A stretch of DNA of 53,677 bases from Candidatus Saccharimonadota bacterium (lineage in GTDB: Bacteria; Patescibacteriota; Saccharimonadia; Saccharimonadales; Saccharimonadaceae): assembly GCA_009777625.1 (NCBI GenBank), contig WRLL01000005.1:1-53677 (forward strand), given 5' to 3'. Under the pieces are notes generated by a model. It saw only the letters and a program-made list of their open reading frames with translations, was not told the DNA's origin and ran no database searches. The stretch's first letter is position 1. Every line of letters begins with the position of its first letter. Position numbers and translations under genes: made by a program. Shown here in pieces: positions 25,870 to 33,562 of the stretch.

Positions 25870-26097
25870 TTATTTGCCCTGCTTATTCCGTATATCAGTA
25901 TTAGTGAAGCCACGCTTTGCCATAGCCTCATCAAAGGTCTTGTCCATATAGAACAAATCACCAAACCAACCAAAGAACATATAGTTACAAGTTACACTTC
26001 GCCAAAATGCCCCTTTTGAGTTTCCTAAATACCAACGATTAATCGGTAGTATAAAACTACACGCGGTTAGTATTTTGTATGTTTTGCGGTCTTTCAT
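25870..26097 (-). CDS. 75-residue TM2-domain-like membrane protein
   Basis: Two short hydrophobic segments (about 8-24 and 36-50) flank NRWYLGNSKGAFWR; the second runs into FFGWFGDLFYMDKTFDEAMAKRG. The W-Y-L-G motif followed by a Gly turn and a D-x-F at the end of the second helix resembles TM2 domains. The start has AAAGGAG seven bases upstream. That site is complementary to an upstream GCACTCC, and a structured RNA with a terminator precedes the gene, so expression is probably conditional. Its function in the island is unknown. Confidence 0.6.
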   Translation of the reverse strand: MKDRKTYKILTACSFILPINRWYLGNSKGAFWRSVTCNYMFFGWFGDLFYMDKTFDEAMAKRGFTNTDIRNKQGK

Positions 26098-26100
26098 TAT

Positions 26101-26139
26101 GCACTCCTTTCTTATGAGTTAACTTTATAATCGGAGTGC
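26101..26139 (-). promoter_or_regulatory. hairpin hiding the ribosome site of the TM2-like gene
   Basis: Minus-strand GCACTCC (26133-26139) is perfectly complementary to GGAGTGC (26101-26107), which contains the ribosome-binding AAAGGAG. The loop is about 25 bases. Folding would block initiation at ATG 26097. Confidence 0.55.
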
Positions 26140-26143
26140 CAAT

Positions 26144-26283
26144 AAAAAGGGACACCGCCGACGGTGTCTTAAACTGTCTTTTCCGCAATAGGTGTTACCT
26201 GCTGTTTCGGGCGATGCCCCTTTTTACAGGTAACCTCTCGGAAAATCCGATAAGTTCCTATTGCATTATTTTCAGTTTAAGAC
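26144..26283 (-). ncRNA. riboswitch-like structured leader RNA with terminator
   Basis: Read on the minus strand. P1 pairs GTCTTAAACTG (26283-26273) with CAGTTTAAGAC (26176-26166), eleven perfect pairs. Inside are an 8-pair stem GCAATAGG/CCTATTGC, an 8-pair stem GTTACCTG/CAGGTAAC capped by GGGC-ATC-GCCC, and a side hairpin TCGGA-TTT-TCCGA whose loop region can instead pair with GGAAAA in the lower internal loop (possible pseudoknot). A terminator hairpin GACACCG/CGGTGTC with TTTTT follows, sharing three bases with P1. An extended -10 (26290-26298) would start the RNA exactly at P1. No known riboswitch core is recognised. Confidence 0.7.
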
Positions 26284-26289
26284 ATTTCT

Positions 26290-26298
26290 ATTATATCA
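26290..26298 (-). promoter_or_regulatory. extended -10 of the leader RNA
   Basis: Minus-strand TGATATAAT (hexamer 26290-26295). The seventh base after it is 26283, the first base of P1. The -35 is weak. Confidence 0.55.
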
Positions 26299-26384
26299 CA
26301 ACACCGTTAATCTGACGTTTAGCGGCTATGCTTGTCTATACTGAAAAAATGTTGAACCAATTTATTTATAAGCACCGTAGGTCT

Positions 26385-26434
26385 AGGCTATGAAGTAGCC
26401 TGGAGGAAGCGCAGCCCAATGGCTCGTAAGAGCC
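26385..26434. other. two short hairpins upstream of the recombinase
   Basis: AGGCTA-TGAAG-TAGCCT (26385-26401) and GGCTC-GTAA-GAGCC (26421-26434), in a GC-richer patch just before the recombinase -10 box. They could be protein- or recombinase-binding sites, or the end of an RNA. I cannot assign them. Confidence 0.35.
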
Positions 26435-26453
26435 GCAGGGAGAAAGGTTAAGG

Positions 26454-26459
26454 TATAAT
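26454..26459 (+). promoter_or_regulatory. -10 box of the recombinase gene
   Basis: A perfect TATAAT, six bases (AGAGGT) before ATG 26466. This predicts a leaderless or nearly leaderless message. No -35 is seen. Confidence 0.45.
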
Positions 26460-26465
26460 AGAGGT

Positions 26466-28262
26466 ATGGCAGAGCGGAAGAAACGAGTAGTGAAGCCACT
26501 AACTGAAGAACAACTGCTCAAAGCGGAGCAGTTAGCGGCTAAAAAACTAAGGGACAACCCTGATTTCTATGATTTGCCAGAGAGTAAATATAGTGTAGAT
26601 AACGTAGCGGACTTCTACACGAAGATTGAAGAGGGGCGCAAACAACGTATCTTACCGCCAGAGAAAAGCCGTTACATAATCTATCTACGCAAGTCAACAG
26701 ACGACGAGGCTAAACAAGTCCGCTCATTAGAAGACCAAAGGGTTGAGTGTCTGATGTTAGCCCGCAGGCTCAAGATTAGGGTGAGAGAAGAAGATATTAT
26801 TGAAGAGAAAGGGTCGGCTAAAACATCAGATAACCGCCCTGCTTTTACTAAGATGTTAGACGAGTTTAAGAGAGGCACTTATCAAGGGTTAATTAGTTGG
26901 TCGCCTGACCGCTTATCTCGTAATATGAAAGAGGCAGGTGAAATTATTGAGATGTTAGACCTCAAGCAAATCCAACACCTACACTTTATCACCCACCACT
27001 TTGACAATACGCCCGACGGTAAGATGATGTTGGGTATCTTATTTGCTACTTCCAAACAATACTCCGACAAACTAGCGGTTGATGTTGTGCGAGGTATTAC
27101 GGGCAATGCGAAAGAGGGCAAGTATGGCGGCAATATCAAGAAAGGTTATTATGGGGACACTAAGACGGGCTACTTTATGCCAGACGGGACACAATGGCAA
27201 TTATTGCGCCAAGCCGTCTTAATGAGACTTAAGGACGGTAAGACGAACCAAGAAATAGCCGACTTCCTCAACGAAGCGCACTTTAGTAGCCGCAGAAACG
27301 AAGAGGACGATTATAAGATAGTTAAAATGACCAAGCAGAGTATCAGTAAGTTATTCACTGACCCGTTTTATTGCGGTGTCTATAAGTATGGAGAGAACGT
27401 AGCCAACCTAAATGATTTGTATGATTTCTTGCCCCTTGTAACGCCTGATGAGTTTATATCGTTGGGACGCAGTATATCTGACAGTTTCAATAAGGAGTTT
27501 AGGGGGCGTTCTACTTCTTCACAACGCCTTGATTTTGGGCTGTTGCGGGAGAAAGTTATTTGTGATTATTGTGGCAAGGTTATGACCTTTCAACGCACCA
27601 TAATCCCCAAAGGTAAGAACAAGGGCAAGTATATGCTTAGTTTCTATTGTCGCAATAAGCAAGAGTGCATACGCCACAACGATAGTGAGGCTATCAAGAA
27701 GTATGGACATAAACTAACTAAGGGCGTGCGGGCTAAATACATCACGGCGGGCATTGAGTGGACGCTAAGACACCTAACTAAAAACACGCTAGAGGCGTAT
27801 AAGCAATATATCGGACGCTTAGAACAGAAATTAGCCGTAGATAAAGAAGTCGCCAAGCGTAAATTAAAGGACGCTCAAGATAACTTGAAGCGAGAGCAAG
27901 AGTTGTATAACAGATACAGAAACTTCCAATCCATTGACCCCATAGAGTATAAGAAGCACCACAAAGGCAGGCTTGAATGCCACAAGAACCTAGTAGATGC
28001 CCATACCGTGAGTGTTGCGAATATGAAGCGAGAGTTGGTGAGGCTAAACGAGGCTTTGCCGACTGAAGAGCAATTTGTTGAACTTGTGAAGTCTTATCTG
28101 AAGACCGTGCTTAAAACCAAAGATTTGGTTGAAGAAGACGCAGTGTATAAAGAAGTGGTGTTGAACCTACGTGTCGGACACAACGCTATCTCTGTTATAA
28201 ACTTAAATCCACCATACGATTTGATGGTGGATTTAGATAAAGTCGCTTTTGGTGGGTTGTGA
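26466..28262 (+). CDS. large serine recombinase (integrase) of the island
   Basis: 598 residues. The catalytic serine-recombinase domain (about 68-215) has YLRKSTDDE with the nucleophilic Ser, SLEDQRVE, and SWSPDRLSRN. A recombinase DNA-binding domain follows (about 225-350, GYYGDTKTGYF, then TKQSISKLFTDPFYCG). A zinc ribbon (CDYCGK, then FYCRNKQEC, about 365-400) and a long coiled coil (about 440-530) complete it. It begins with an about 65-residue extension rich in Lys and Glu. Its last codons and stop are formed by the 3' end of tRNA-Val on the other strand, which marks the likely attachment site. Composition is AT-rich, like the rest of the island. Confidence 0.92.
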   Translation: MAERKKRVVKPLTEEQLLKAEQLAAKKLRDNPDFYDLPESKYSVDNVADFYTKIEEGRKQRILPPEKSRYIIYLRKSTDDEAKQVRSLEDQRVECLMLARRLKIRVREEDIIEEKGSAKTSDNRPAFTKMLDEFKRGTYQGLISWSPDRLSRNMKEAGEIIEMLDLKQIQHLHFITHHFDNTPDGKMMLGILFATSKQYSDKLAVDVVRGITGNAKEGKYGGNIKKGYYGDTKTGYFMPDGTQWQLLRQAVLMRLKDGKTNQEIADFLNEAHFSSRRNEEDDYKIVKMTKQSISKLFTDPFYCGVYKYGENVANLNDLYDFLPLVTPDEFISLGRSISDSFNKEFRGRSTSSQRLDFGLLREKVICDYCGKVMTFQRTIIPKGKNKGKYMLSFYCRNKQECIRHNDSEAIKKYGHKLTKGVRAKYITAGIEWTLRHLTKNTLEAYKQYIGRLEQKLAVDKEVAKRKLKDAQDNLKREQELYNRYRNFQSIDPIEYKKHHKGRLECHKNLVDAHTVSVANMKRELVRLNEALPTEEQFVELVKSYLKTVLKTKDLVEEDAVYKEVVLNLRVGHNAISVINLNPPYDLMVDLDKVAFGGL

Positions 28263-28326
28263 GGGACTCGAACCCCCGGCCCTCTCGGTGTAAACGAGAT
28301 GCTCTAGCCAACTGAGCTAACAACCC
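28250..28326 (-). tRNA. tRNA-Val(UAC)
   Basis: The minus strand starts GGGTTGTTAGCTCAGTTGG, has anticodon loop TTTACAC (anticodon UAC) in a perfect CTCG/CGAG stem, T-arm GGGGGTTCGAGTCCC, acceptor partner ACAACCC, discriminator A and an encoded CCA. An extended -10 (TGATAAAAT, 28344-28352) lies about 18 bases upstream. Its 3' end overlaps the last codons of the serine recombinase. Confidence 0.95.
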
Positions 28327-28343
28327 AAAGCCGATACAGACCC

Positions 28344-28352
28344 ATTTTATCA
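28344..28352 (-). promoter_or_regulatory. extended -10 of tRNA-Val(UAC)
   Basis: Minus-strand TGATAAAAT with the hexamer at 28344-28349. It would start the tRNA precursor about 11 bases before its 5' end, inside the gap after the giant BspA-like gene. Confidence 0.5.
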
Positions 28353-28359
28353 CACTTGA

Positions 28360-31300
28360 TTATAAGTTTGCTATCACTGTCCAAACCACCGTTCCCTGAT
28401 AAGTCCCAGGTGATCTTTCTGGCGCAATCTTCACACCATAGAAAACATTGGATTCATCTGGCGTCCCGGCAGAGAGCGGACTAGAGCCAGCACTGGCAGA
28501 TGAAGTAGTTTTCAAAGTCGTAGCCGTTGTTGGCACAGGTGACCAACCCGAATTAGCAGGAGAGGTAATATCAAACTGATAACCCCAAGAATCCGTCGTC
28601 AAACTGCCAGAGCCAGTCGGAGCCAGATAATCTGTAGTGTCAAGGCTGCCAAGAGCAGAGCCGACTCGTTTCAGACGGTTATCGCTTGTACAAGTGCCAG
28701 CGCCTAAATCCCCAGTGGCGTCATACGCACAGCCAGCCTGAAATATCAAAGTGTACCCAGTAGCATTATTCGTCGCCGCCCCGATGATGTCCATCGCCGT
28801 GTCAGATGGCGTACTCGGCGCTAAATTAATCGTCGATTCGTTCGACGCCGTCAGCACCAGGAAAGTCTCATACATCCCATATAGAACGATGCTACCGTGC
28901 TCGGTTGACGTAGCTGGGGTCCATTCGGTCGAACTAGGCAAAATCACCGGATCGCATCCCGGCGCTGGATTAGCCACCGCGCAGCTTTCAGTACGATACC
29001 ATAGATAACCTAGGTATTGACCATTCGGTGCGCTGATCGTTCGCGTTGCCTCGTTGTACGTCGGCACTACTTGCCCAGCGGTTGTTTCATCCAGCACTGG
29101 ATTATCCTCGGGCGTGCCAGACGAACCAATCTTAACCTGATACACACCACTGGTCGAGACGCTGGGAAATGTTTGCGTATTAACAACAGAACCACTAACC
29201 ATAAATGTAGCTGCGCGACGAGCGTAACCACTGAAAGTCGTATTAAACATGTTGGTGAAAACCGTGCCATTCGGCGTGGTTACTGTATAAAACAGGTCAG
29301 ACGGCACCGTACCCACAGTTGAATATTGTCCATAGTTATAGAACGTGCTCTGGAACATCTGTGAGAAATTCTGCCCCAGGGCAGTATTCAACGAATCAAA
29401 CAATCCAGCCGGAATCGTGGCAACCGTCGAATTCCCCGCATAACCCGAAAACGTGCTGTAGAACGTGCTGCCGAAATTCGTACAGTTAGCAGTATTTATG
29501 CCGTCGAACAAACCGGTCGGAATCGTGGCGGTCGTCGATCTGGTGGCAAAATATTGGAAAGTGCTATTAAACATGCCAGACAAATTATTGCCCTTGGTTG
29601 TGTCTACGGCGCTAAAAAGCCCGACTGGGATATTACCGACAGTTGAATATTGCGCATAGTTGGCGAAGGCGCTGCTGAACATACTAGAGAAATTAACGCC
29701 CACACCGTTGCCTGTGCCCGTGCCATAACTGGTATCAATGCTGCTAAACAGACCGGCTGGAATATCACCGACCGTAGAGCTGTTGGCGTAACCATTAAAC
29801 GTCCCTGAGAACATCGACTGAAAAGTCGTTCCGCCGCTGGTGTTGATGGTGCTGAACAATCCGGCCGGGATATCTCCGACTGTGGACACGCGCGCAAATG
29901 AAGAAAATGTCGTTAGAAACATAGAGCTAAATATTGTGCCGCTGCCGGTGTTTATGGAACCGAACAGCCCGGCCGGAATGTTGCCAGTCGTATTGTTATA
30001 GGCATAGTTCGCAAAAGTACTAGAAAACATCGCGTTAAAATTCTGCCCGCTACTGGTGTTCAACTTGGCAAATAGTCCCGCCGGGATCGTGCCAACTGTG
30101 GAATTCCTGGCATAGCTGCTGAACGTGCCGTTAAACATCGAATTAAAATCCAATGCAGTGTCGGTCGCCAGCGAATCGAACAGCCCCGCCGGAATCGTGC
30201 CGCCCGTCGACACATAGGCAAAATTGCTGAACGTGTTGCTAAACATCGACTGGAAAGGCGTAGCTGTCAAGGGCCGAGCCGTCGTAACAATAGAATCGAA
30301 CAATCCCGCTGGGATCGTCGTGCTGGAATTATAGGCATAATAATTAAACGTGCTGTTGAACATAGCCTGGAAACTCGTGCCACGGCTGGTGTCCAAGCTG
30401 CTGAACAAATCGGCTGGAATCGTACCGGCGGTGGAATTACGAGCGTAATATTGGAAAGTATAAGCAAAGGTGCTCGAAAAACTCGTGCCACCGCCGCTAT
30501 CGATGGCGCTGAATAGACCACTCGGAATGGTGCCGTTAGTGGAATTTATCGCATATTCCGCAAAAGTGTAATAGAACAAGCTACCAAAACTGTTCGACTG
30601 TCCCGTCTTGTTGCCGGGCGCGCCGAAGAAATCAAACAAGTCCGCCGGAATGGTGCCGACATTTGAATTATATGCAAATTTGTTAAACGCATAGCCAAAC
30701 ATGTTGCCGAAATTGACTATACCAACGGCGACGTTGCTGCCGATGCTGATGCTATCAAACAGGCCAGCCGGAATCGTCGTGTTGGAATTATACGCATAGG
30801 CCGAAAAAACACTGTTGAACAGAAACGTCAAATTCGTTCCCATAGACGTATCAAGAAAAGTAAACAGGTCGGCCGGAATTGTCGCCACCGTTGATTTGTA
30901 ATAGCTTGTCTCACCACTGGGCGGTGTCATGTTAAAGGCGCCGTTGAACATATATTCAAAAACCGTGCCGCCGCTCGTGTCAAAATTGAACAAGCCAGAC
31001 GGAATGGTGGCAGTAGGGTTGTTAAAGGTGTACAACCTCAGGGCGCTCTGGAACATATACCCAAAATTTGTGACGCTGGATGTGTTGCTGGTCGGCGTGC
31101 TCAGAAAGTCAAACAGGTCGGCCGGGATAGTGGCGGCTGTTGACTTGTAGGCATAACCGTTAAAGGCGTTGGCGAACATGCTGCTGATATTCGTCGCGCT
31201 CGACGTGTTTAAGGAATCGAACAGATTGCCCGGAATAGTCGCTGTTGTCGAATTATAAGCGTAATTATTAAACGTACTATTGAACATGCTGCTAAGGTTT

Positions 31301-33441
31301 GTGGACCCGTCCGTTGTGATATTCACAAACAGATTCTCTGGAATTTCCGCCCCGTTGCGCGCGCCATAGAACACATTGGCGAAGCGATACGTATTGCCCT
31401 TCGTCCGCATCAGGTCGGAAAATGGCGTGTCGATGGATTTGAACAAATCCTTGTTGGCCTGGACATTCGCAGTGCCAGTCGTGCCAGTGTAAAAACCGAA
31501 CGCGTTGAACCAACCAGCTGCCGGCGCGGCGTTGGGCCGAATAATTATCTGATATTGACCCGCCGTCGCATAGGTGTATGCGATGCCGTTGGAGCCAGTG
31601 CCGCTAGTGCCGGTGCAATTATATTCGTTCGGATTGCTGGTGGCCGTGCAGCCCGCTGGCGCTACTCCTGCTCCGCCAAAATTGATGGTCCAGTTATATG
31701 CGTAATTCGACACGCCGTTGACATAGCCGCTGGTCGGAATCGCAAATGTTGCGTTGCTGGTGCTGGTCGCGCCAGTGCTGTCCAATCGTGTATCAACCGT
31801 AAACGCGAAACACTCTGGAGTACCAACGCAATCCGGCACAGACGAATTAAACGCATAGAACGTCACGCTGTCAGTCGTGGTCGGCGTCGTTGGTATCCAT
31901 TCGTTACTATCTGGAAATGTCACTAAACTGCTGGCATTCTGTATACCGCAATCTGGTGTGGGTGTGGCAACGGCACAAGATGTGCCATCGGTGCGATACC
32001 AAGTATAATTGGCATAGGCACCGCCAGGTGCGATGATAGTGCGAATCGTTGCGTCATAAGTCGGCACCACCTGACTGCCGGTCGTAGCATTGACAGTTGG
32101 GTTGACACTTGGTGTACCAGCAGCACCAATTTTGGTAGAGTAGAGACCGTTAGTATCTGTGTCTCCGCTAAAGAATGTCTGGGTATTAACCGTCGAGCCA
32201 CCAACCACAAAACTGGCGGTACGTTGGGCGTAGTACTGAAAAATACCTACGTACATATTGGTAAATATAGTGCCATTGGACGTGTTGATACTTTGAAACA
32301 AATCCGGTGGGATTGTGCCAACAGTCGAACTATTGGCATAATTAGTAAATGTGACGCTAAGCATTTGGGTGAAATCGTTGCCATTAATGGTATTGATAGA
32401 ATCAAATAGCCCTTCAGGAATTGTGCCGACTGTGGAATATTGAGCATAGGAATTAAAGGTACCCCTAAACATGTTATAGAAATTCGTACCGCTGGAAGTA
32501 TTTATGGAATCAAGCAGACCGGCTGGAATAGTAGCCGCAGTAGAATTTTGAGCACATAGTATAAAAGTATTATAGAACATGCCATTGAAATTTAGCCCGC
32601 TGCTGGTATCGAAAGAACTGAATAAACTAGCTGGGATAGCGGCCGTGGTAGAGTTCTGAGCGAAATATCCAAAGGTCGACGAGAACATATAAGTAAAATC
32701 AGTTACGCCAGCAGTAGAGACATTAGCAAACAGATTATCTGGGATTCCAGTGCCATTAACTGCACCTTGGAATACATAGGCAAAACGGTAAGTTGAACTT
32801 TGGGCACGCATCAAATTAGTAAACGGCGTGTCTATAGACCTAAACATATATTTGTTGGCGTCAGCATTAGCACCAGTAGTATTATTAGAAAACCCAAACG
32901 CGTTGAACCACCCGGTGGTTGCAGCGCCATTTGGACGAATAGTGATCTGATACGGTCCAGCTGCCGCATAAGTATGAGAAATACCGTTGACACCAGGCGC
33001 AGTAGTATTGCTGCTGGTGCCGCTGACGTTTTGCGTGTTACCGTCACCCCAGTTGACAATCCAGCTATAGGCGTTGCTGGTATTGCCGACCACGCCCGAT
33101 GTTGGTATCGCAAAGGTTACGCTGCCAGTGTTAGTCAGCCCACCTGTCGCATCTAACCGCGTGTCGATTGAGAAGGCGAAACACTCTGGGTTGCCAGCGC
33201 AGTTAGCGATGGTCAAAGGATCAGCCGCAGTAATAGCTCCTGCAGTTTGCGGTTGCTCTAGCCGGTCCCAGAAGTTCATCACAAACGAAAACAACAGCGC
33301 AACAGCAACCAACAACACGCCGCCATTTCTAACAGCGCGAATTCGAAAACTCGCTCTAGCACGCTGCCGGCTTCGATATCGCCTGCGCCGAAGAAGAGCT
33401 GACCATATCTGGTTAAGCTGGGCTGATAAATTAAACTTCAA
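28360..33441 (-). CDS. giant BspA/DUF285-type repeat surface protein, WxL-like end
   Basis: 1693 residues. A very basic N-terminus and a membrane/signal segment (about 40-60) precede two similar blocks. Each has a PKD-like domain (WGDGNTQ, GISHTYAAAGPYQITIRP) and then BspA-type repeats of about 36 residues (consensus FxSMFxxTFxxYAxxSTxxTIPAGLF). There are five in block 1 (about 215-400) and about nineteen in block 2 (about 690-1440). Each block closes with a TWYRTDG/LWYRTES module. The end is the shared domain: NNATGYTLIF, DSWGYQFD, VFYGVKI and GTYQGTVVWT. The start is TTG 33441 with AAGAGGA upstream. There is no separate WxLIP partner nearby, so it may use those of other clusters. A role in adhesion to a host cell is plausible but not shown. 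Confidence 0.85.
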   Translation of the reverse strand: MKFNLSAQLNQIWSALLRRRRYRSRQRARASFRIRAVRNGGVLLVAVALLFSFVMNFWDRLEQPQTAGAITAADPLTIANCAGNPECFAFSIDTRLDATGGLTNTGSVTFAIPTSGVVGNTSNAYSWIVNWGDGNTQNVSGTSSNTTAPGVNGISHTYAAAGPYQITIRPNGAATTGWFNAFGFSNNTTGANADANKYMFRSIDTPFTNLMRAQSSTYRFAYVFQGAVNGTGIPDNLFANVSTAGVTDFTYMFSSTFGYFAQNSTTAAIPASLFSSFDTSSGLNFNGMFYNTFILCAQNSTAATIPAGLLDSINTSSGTNFYNMFRGTFNSYAQYSTVGTIPEGLFDSINTINGNDFTQMLSVTFTNYANSSTVGTIPPDLFQSINTSNGTIFTNMYVGIFQYYAQRTASFVVGGSTVNTQTFFSGDTDTNGLYSTKIGAAGTPSVNPTVNATTGSQVVPTYDATIRTIIAPGGAYANYTWYRTDGTSCAVATPTPDCGIQNASSLVTFPDSNEWIPTTPTTTDSVTFYAFNSSVPDCVGTPECFAFTVDTRLDSTGATSTSNATFAIPTSGYVNGVSNYAYNWTINFGGAGVAPAGCTATSNPNEYNCTGTSGTGSNGIAYTYATAGQYQIIIRPNAAPAAGWFNAFGFYTGTTGTANVQANKDLFKSIDTPFSDLMRTKGNTYRFANVFYGARNGAEIPENLFVNITTDGSTNLSSMFNSTFNNYAYNSTTATIPGNLFDSLNTSSATNISSMFANAFNGYAYKSTAATIPADLFDFLSTPTSNTSSVTNFGYMFQSALRLYTFNNPTATIPSGLFNFDTSGGTVFEYMFNGAFNMTPPSGETSYYKSTVATIPADLFTFLDTSMGTNLTFLFNSVFSAYAYNSNTTIPAGLFDSISIGSNVAVGIVNFGNMFGYAFNKFAYNSNVGTIPADLFDFFGAPGNKTGQSNSFGSLFYYTFAEYAINSTNGTIPSGLFSAIDSGGGTSFSSTFAYTFQYYARNSTAGTIPADLFSSLDTSRGTSFQAMFNSTFNYYAYNSSTTIPAGLFDSIVTTARPLTATPFQSMFSNTFSNFAYVSTGGTIPAGLFDSLATDTALDFNSMFNGTFSSYARNSTVGTIPAGLFAKLNTSSGQNFNAMFSSTFANYAYNNTTGNIPAGLFGSINTGSGTIFSSMFLTTFSSFARVSTVGDIPAGLFSTINTSGGTTFQSMFSGTFNGYANSSTVGDIPAGLFSSIDTSYGTGTGNGVGVNFSSMFSSAFANYAQYSTVGNIPVGLFSAVDTTKGNNLSGMFNSTFQYFATRSTTATIPTGLFDGINTANCTNFGSTFYSTFSGYAGNSTVATIPAGLFDSLNTALGQNFSQMFQSTFYNYGQYSTVGTVPSDLFYTVTTPNGTVFTNMFNTTFSGYARRAATFMVSGSVVNTQTFPSVSTSGVYQVKIGSSGTPEDNPVLDETTAGQVVPTYNEATRTISAPNGQYLGYLWYRTESCAVANPAPGCDPVILPSSTEWTPATSTEHGSIVLYGMYETFLVLTASNESTINLAPSTPSDTAMDIIGAATNNATGYTLIFQAGCAYDATGDLGAGTCTSDNRLKRVGSALGSLDTTDYLAPTGSGSLTTDSWGYQFDITSPANSGWSPVPTTATTLKTTSSASAGSSPLSAGTPDESNVFYGVKIAPERSPGTYQGTVVWTVIANL

Positions 33442-33503
33442 CCAAGTTCCTCTTATTTTTGATTATTTTGACTATATATTTGTCTACCACTTAGACTTGA
33501 ATT

Positions 33504-33533
33504 ATTATAACATAACCGCATCTCTGATTGCAA
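33504..33533 (-). promoter_or_regulatory. promoter of the BspA-like gene
   Basis: Minus-strand TTGCAA (33528-33533), an 18-base spacer and TATAAT (33504-33509) preceded by TGT (extended -10). The leader is about 55 bases. Confidence 0.6.
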
Positions 33534-33562
33534 TACTTTTTACGCCTTATTTTGGAAAGACT

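Noticed and set aside
28900-33000. About 108-base periodic repeats, considered as a non-coding satellite
   Set aside because: One continuous frame of 1693 codons covers them, with a signal peptide and a known repeat type.
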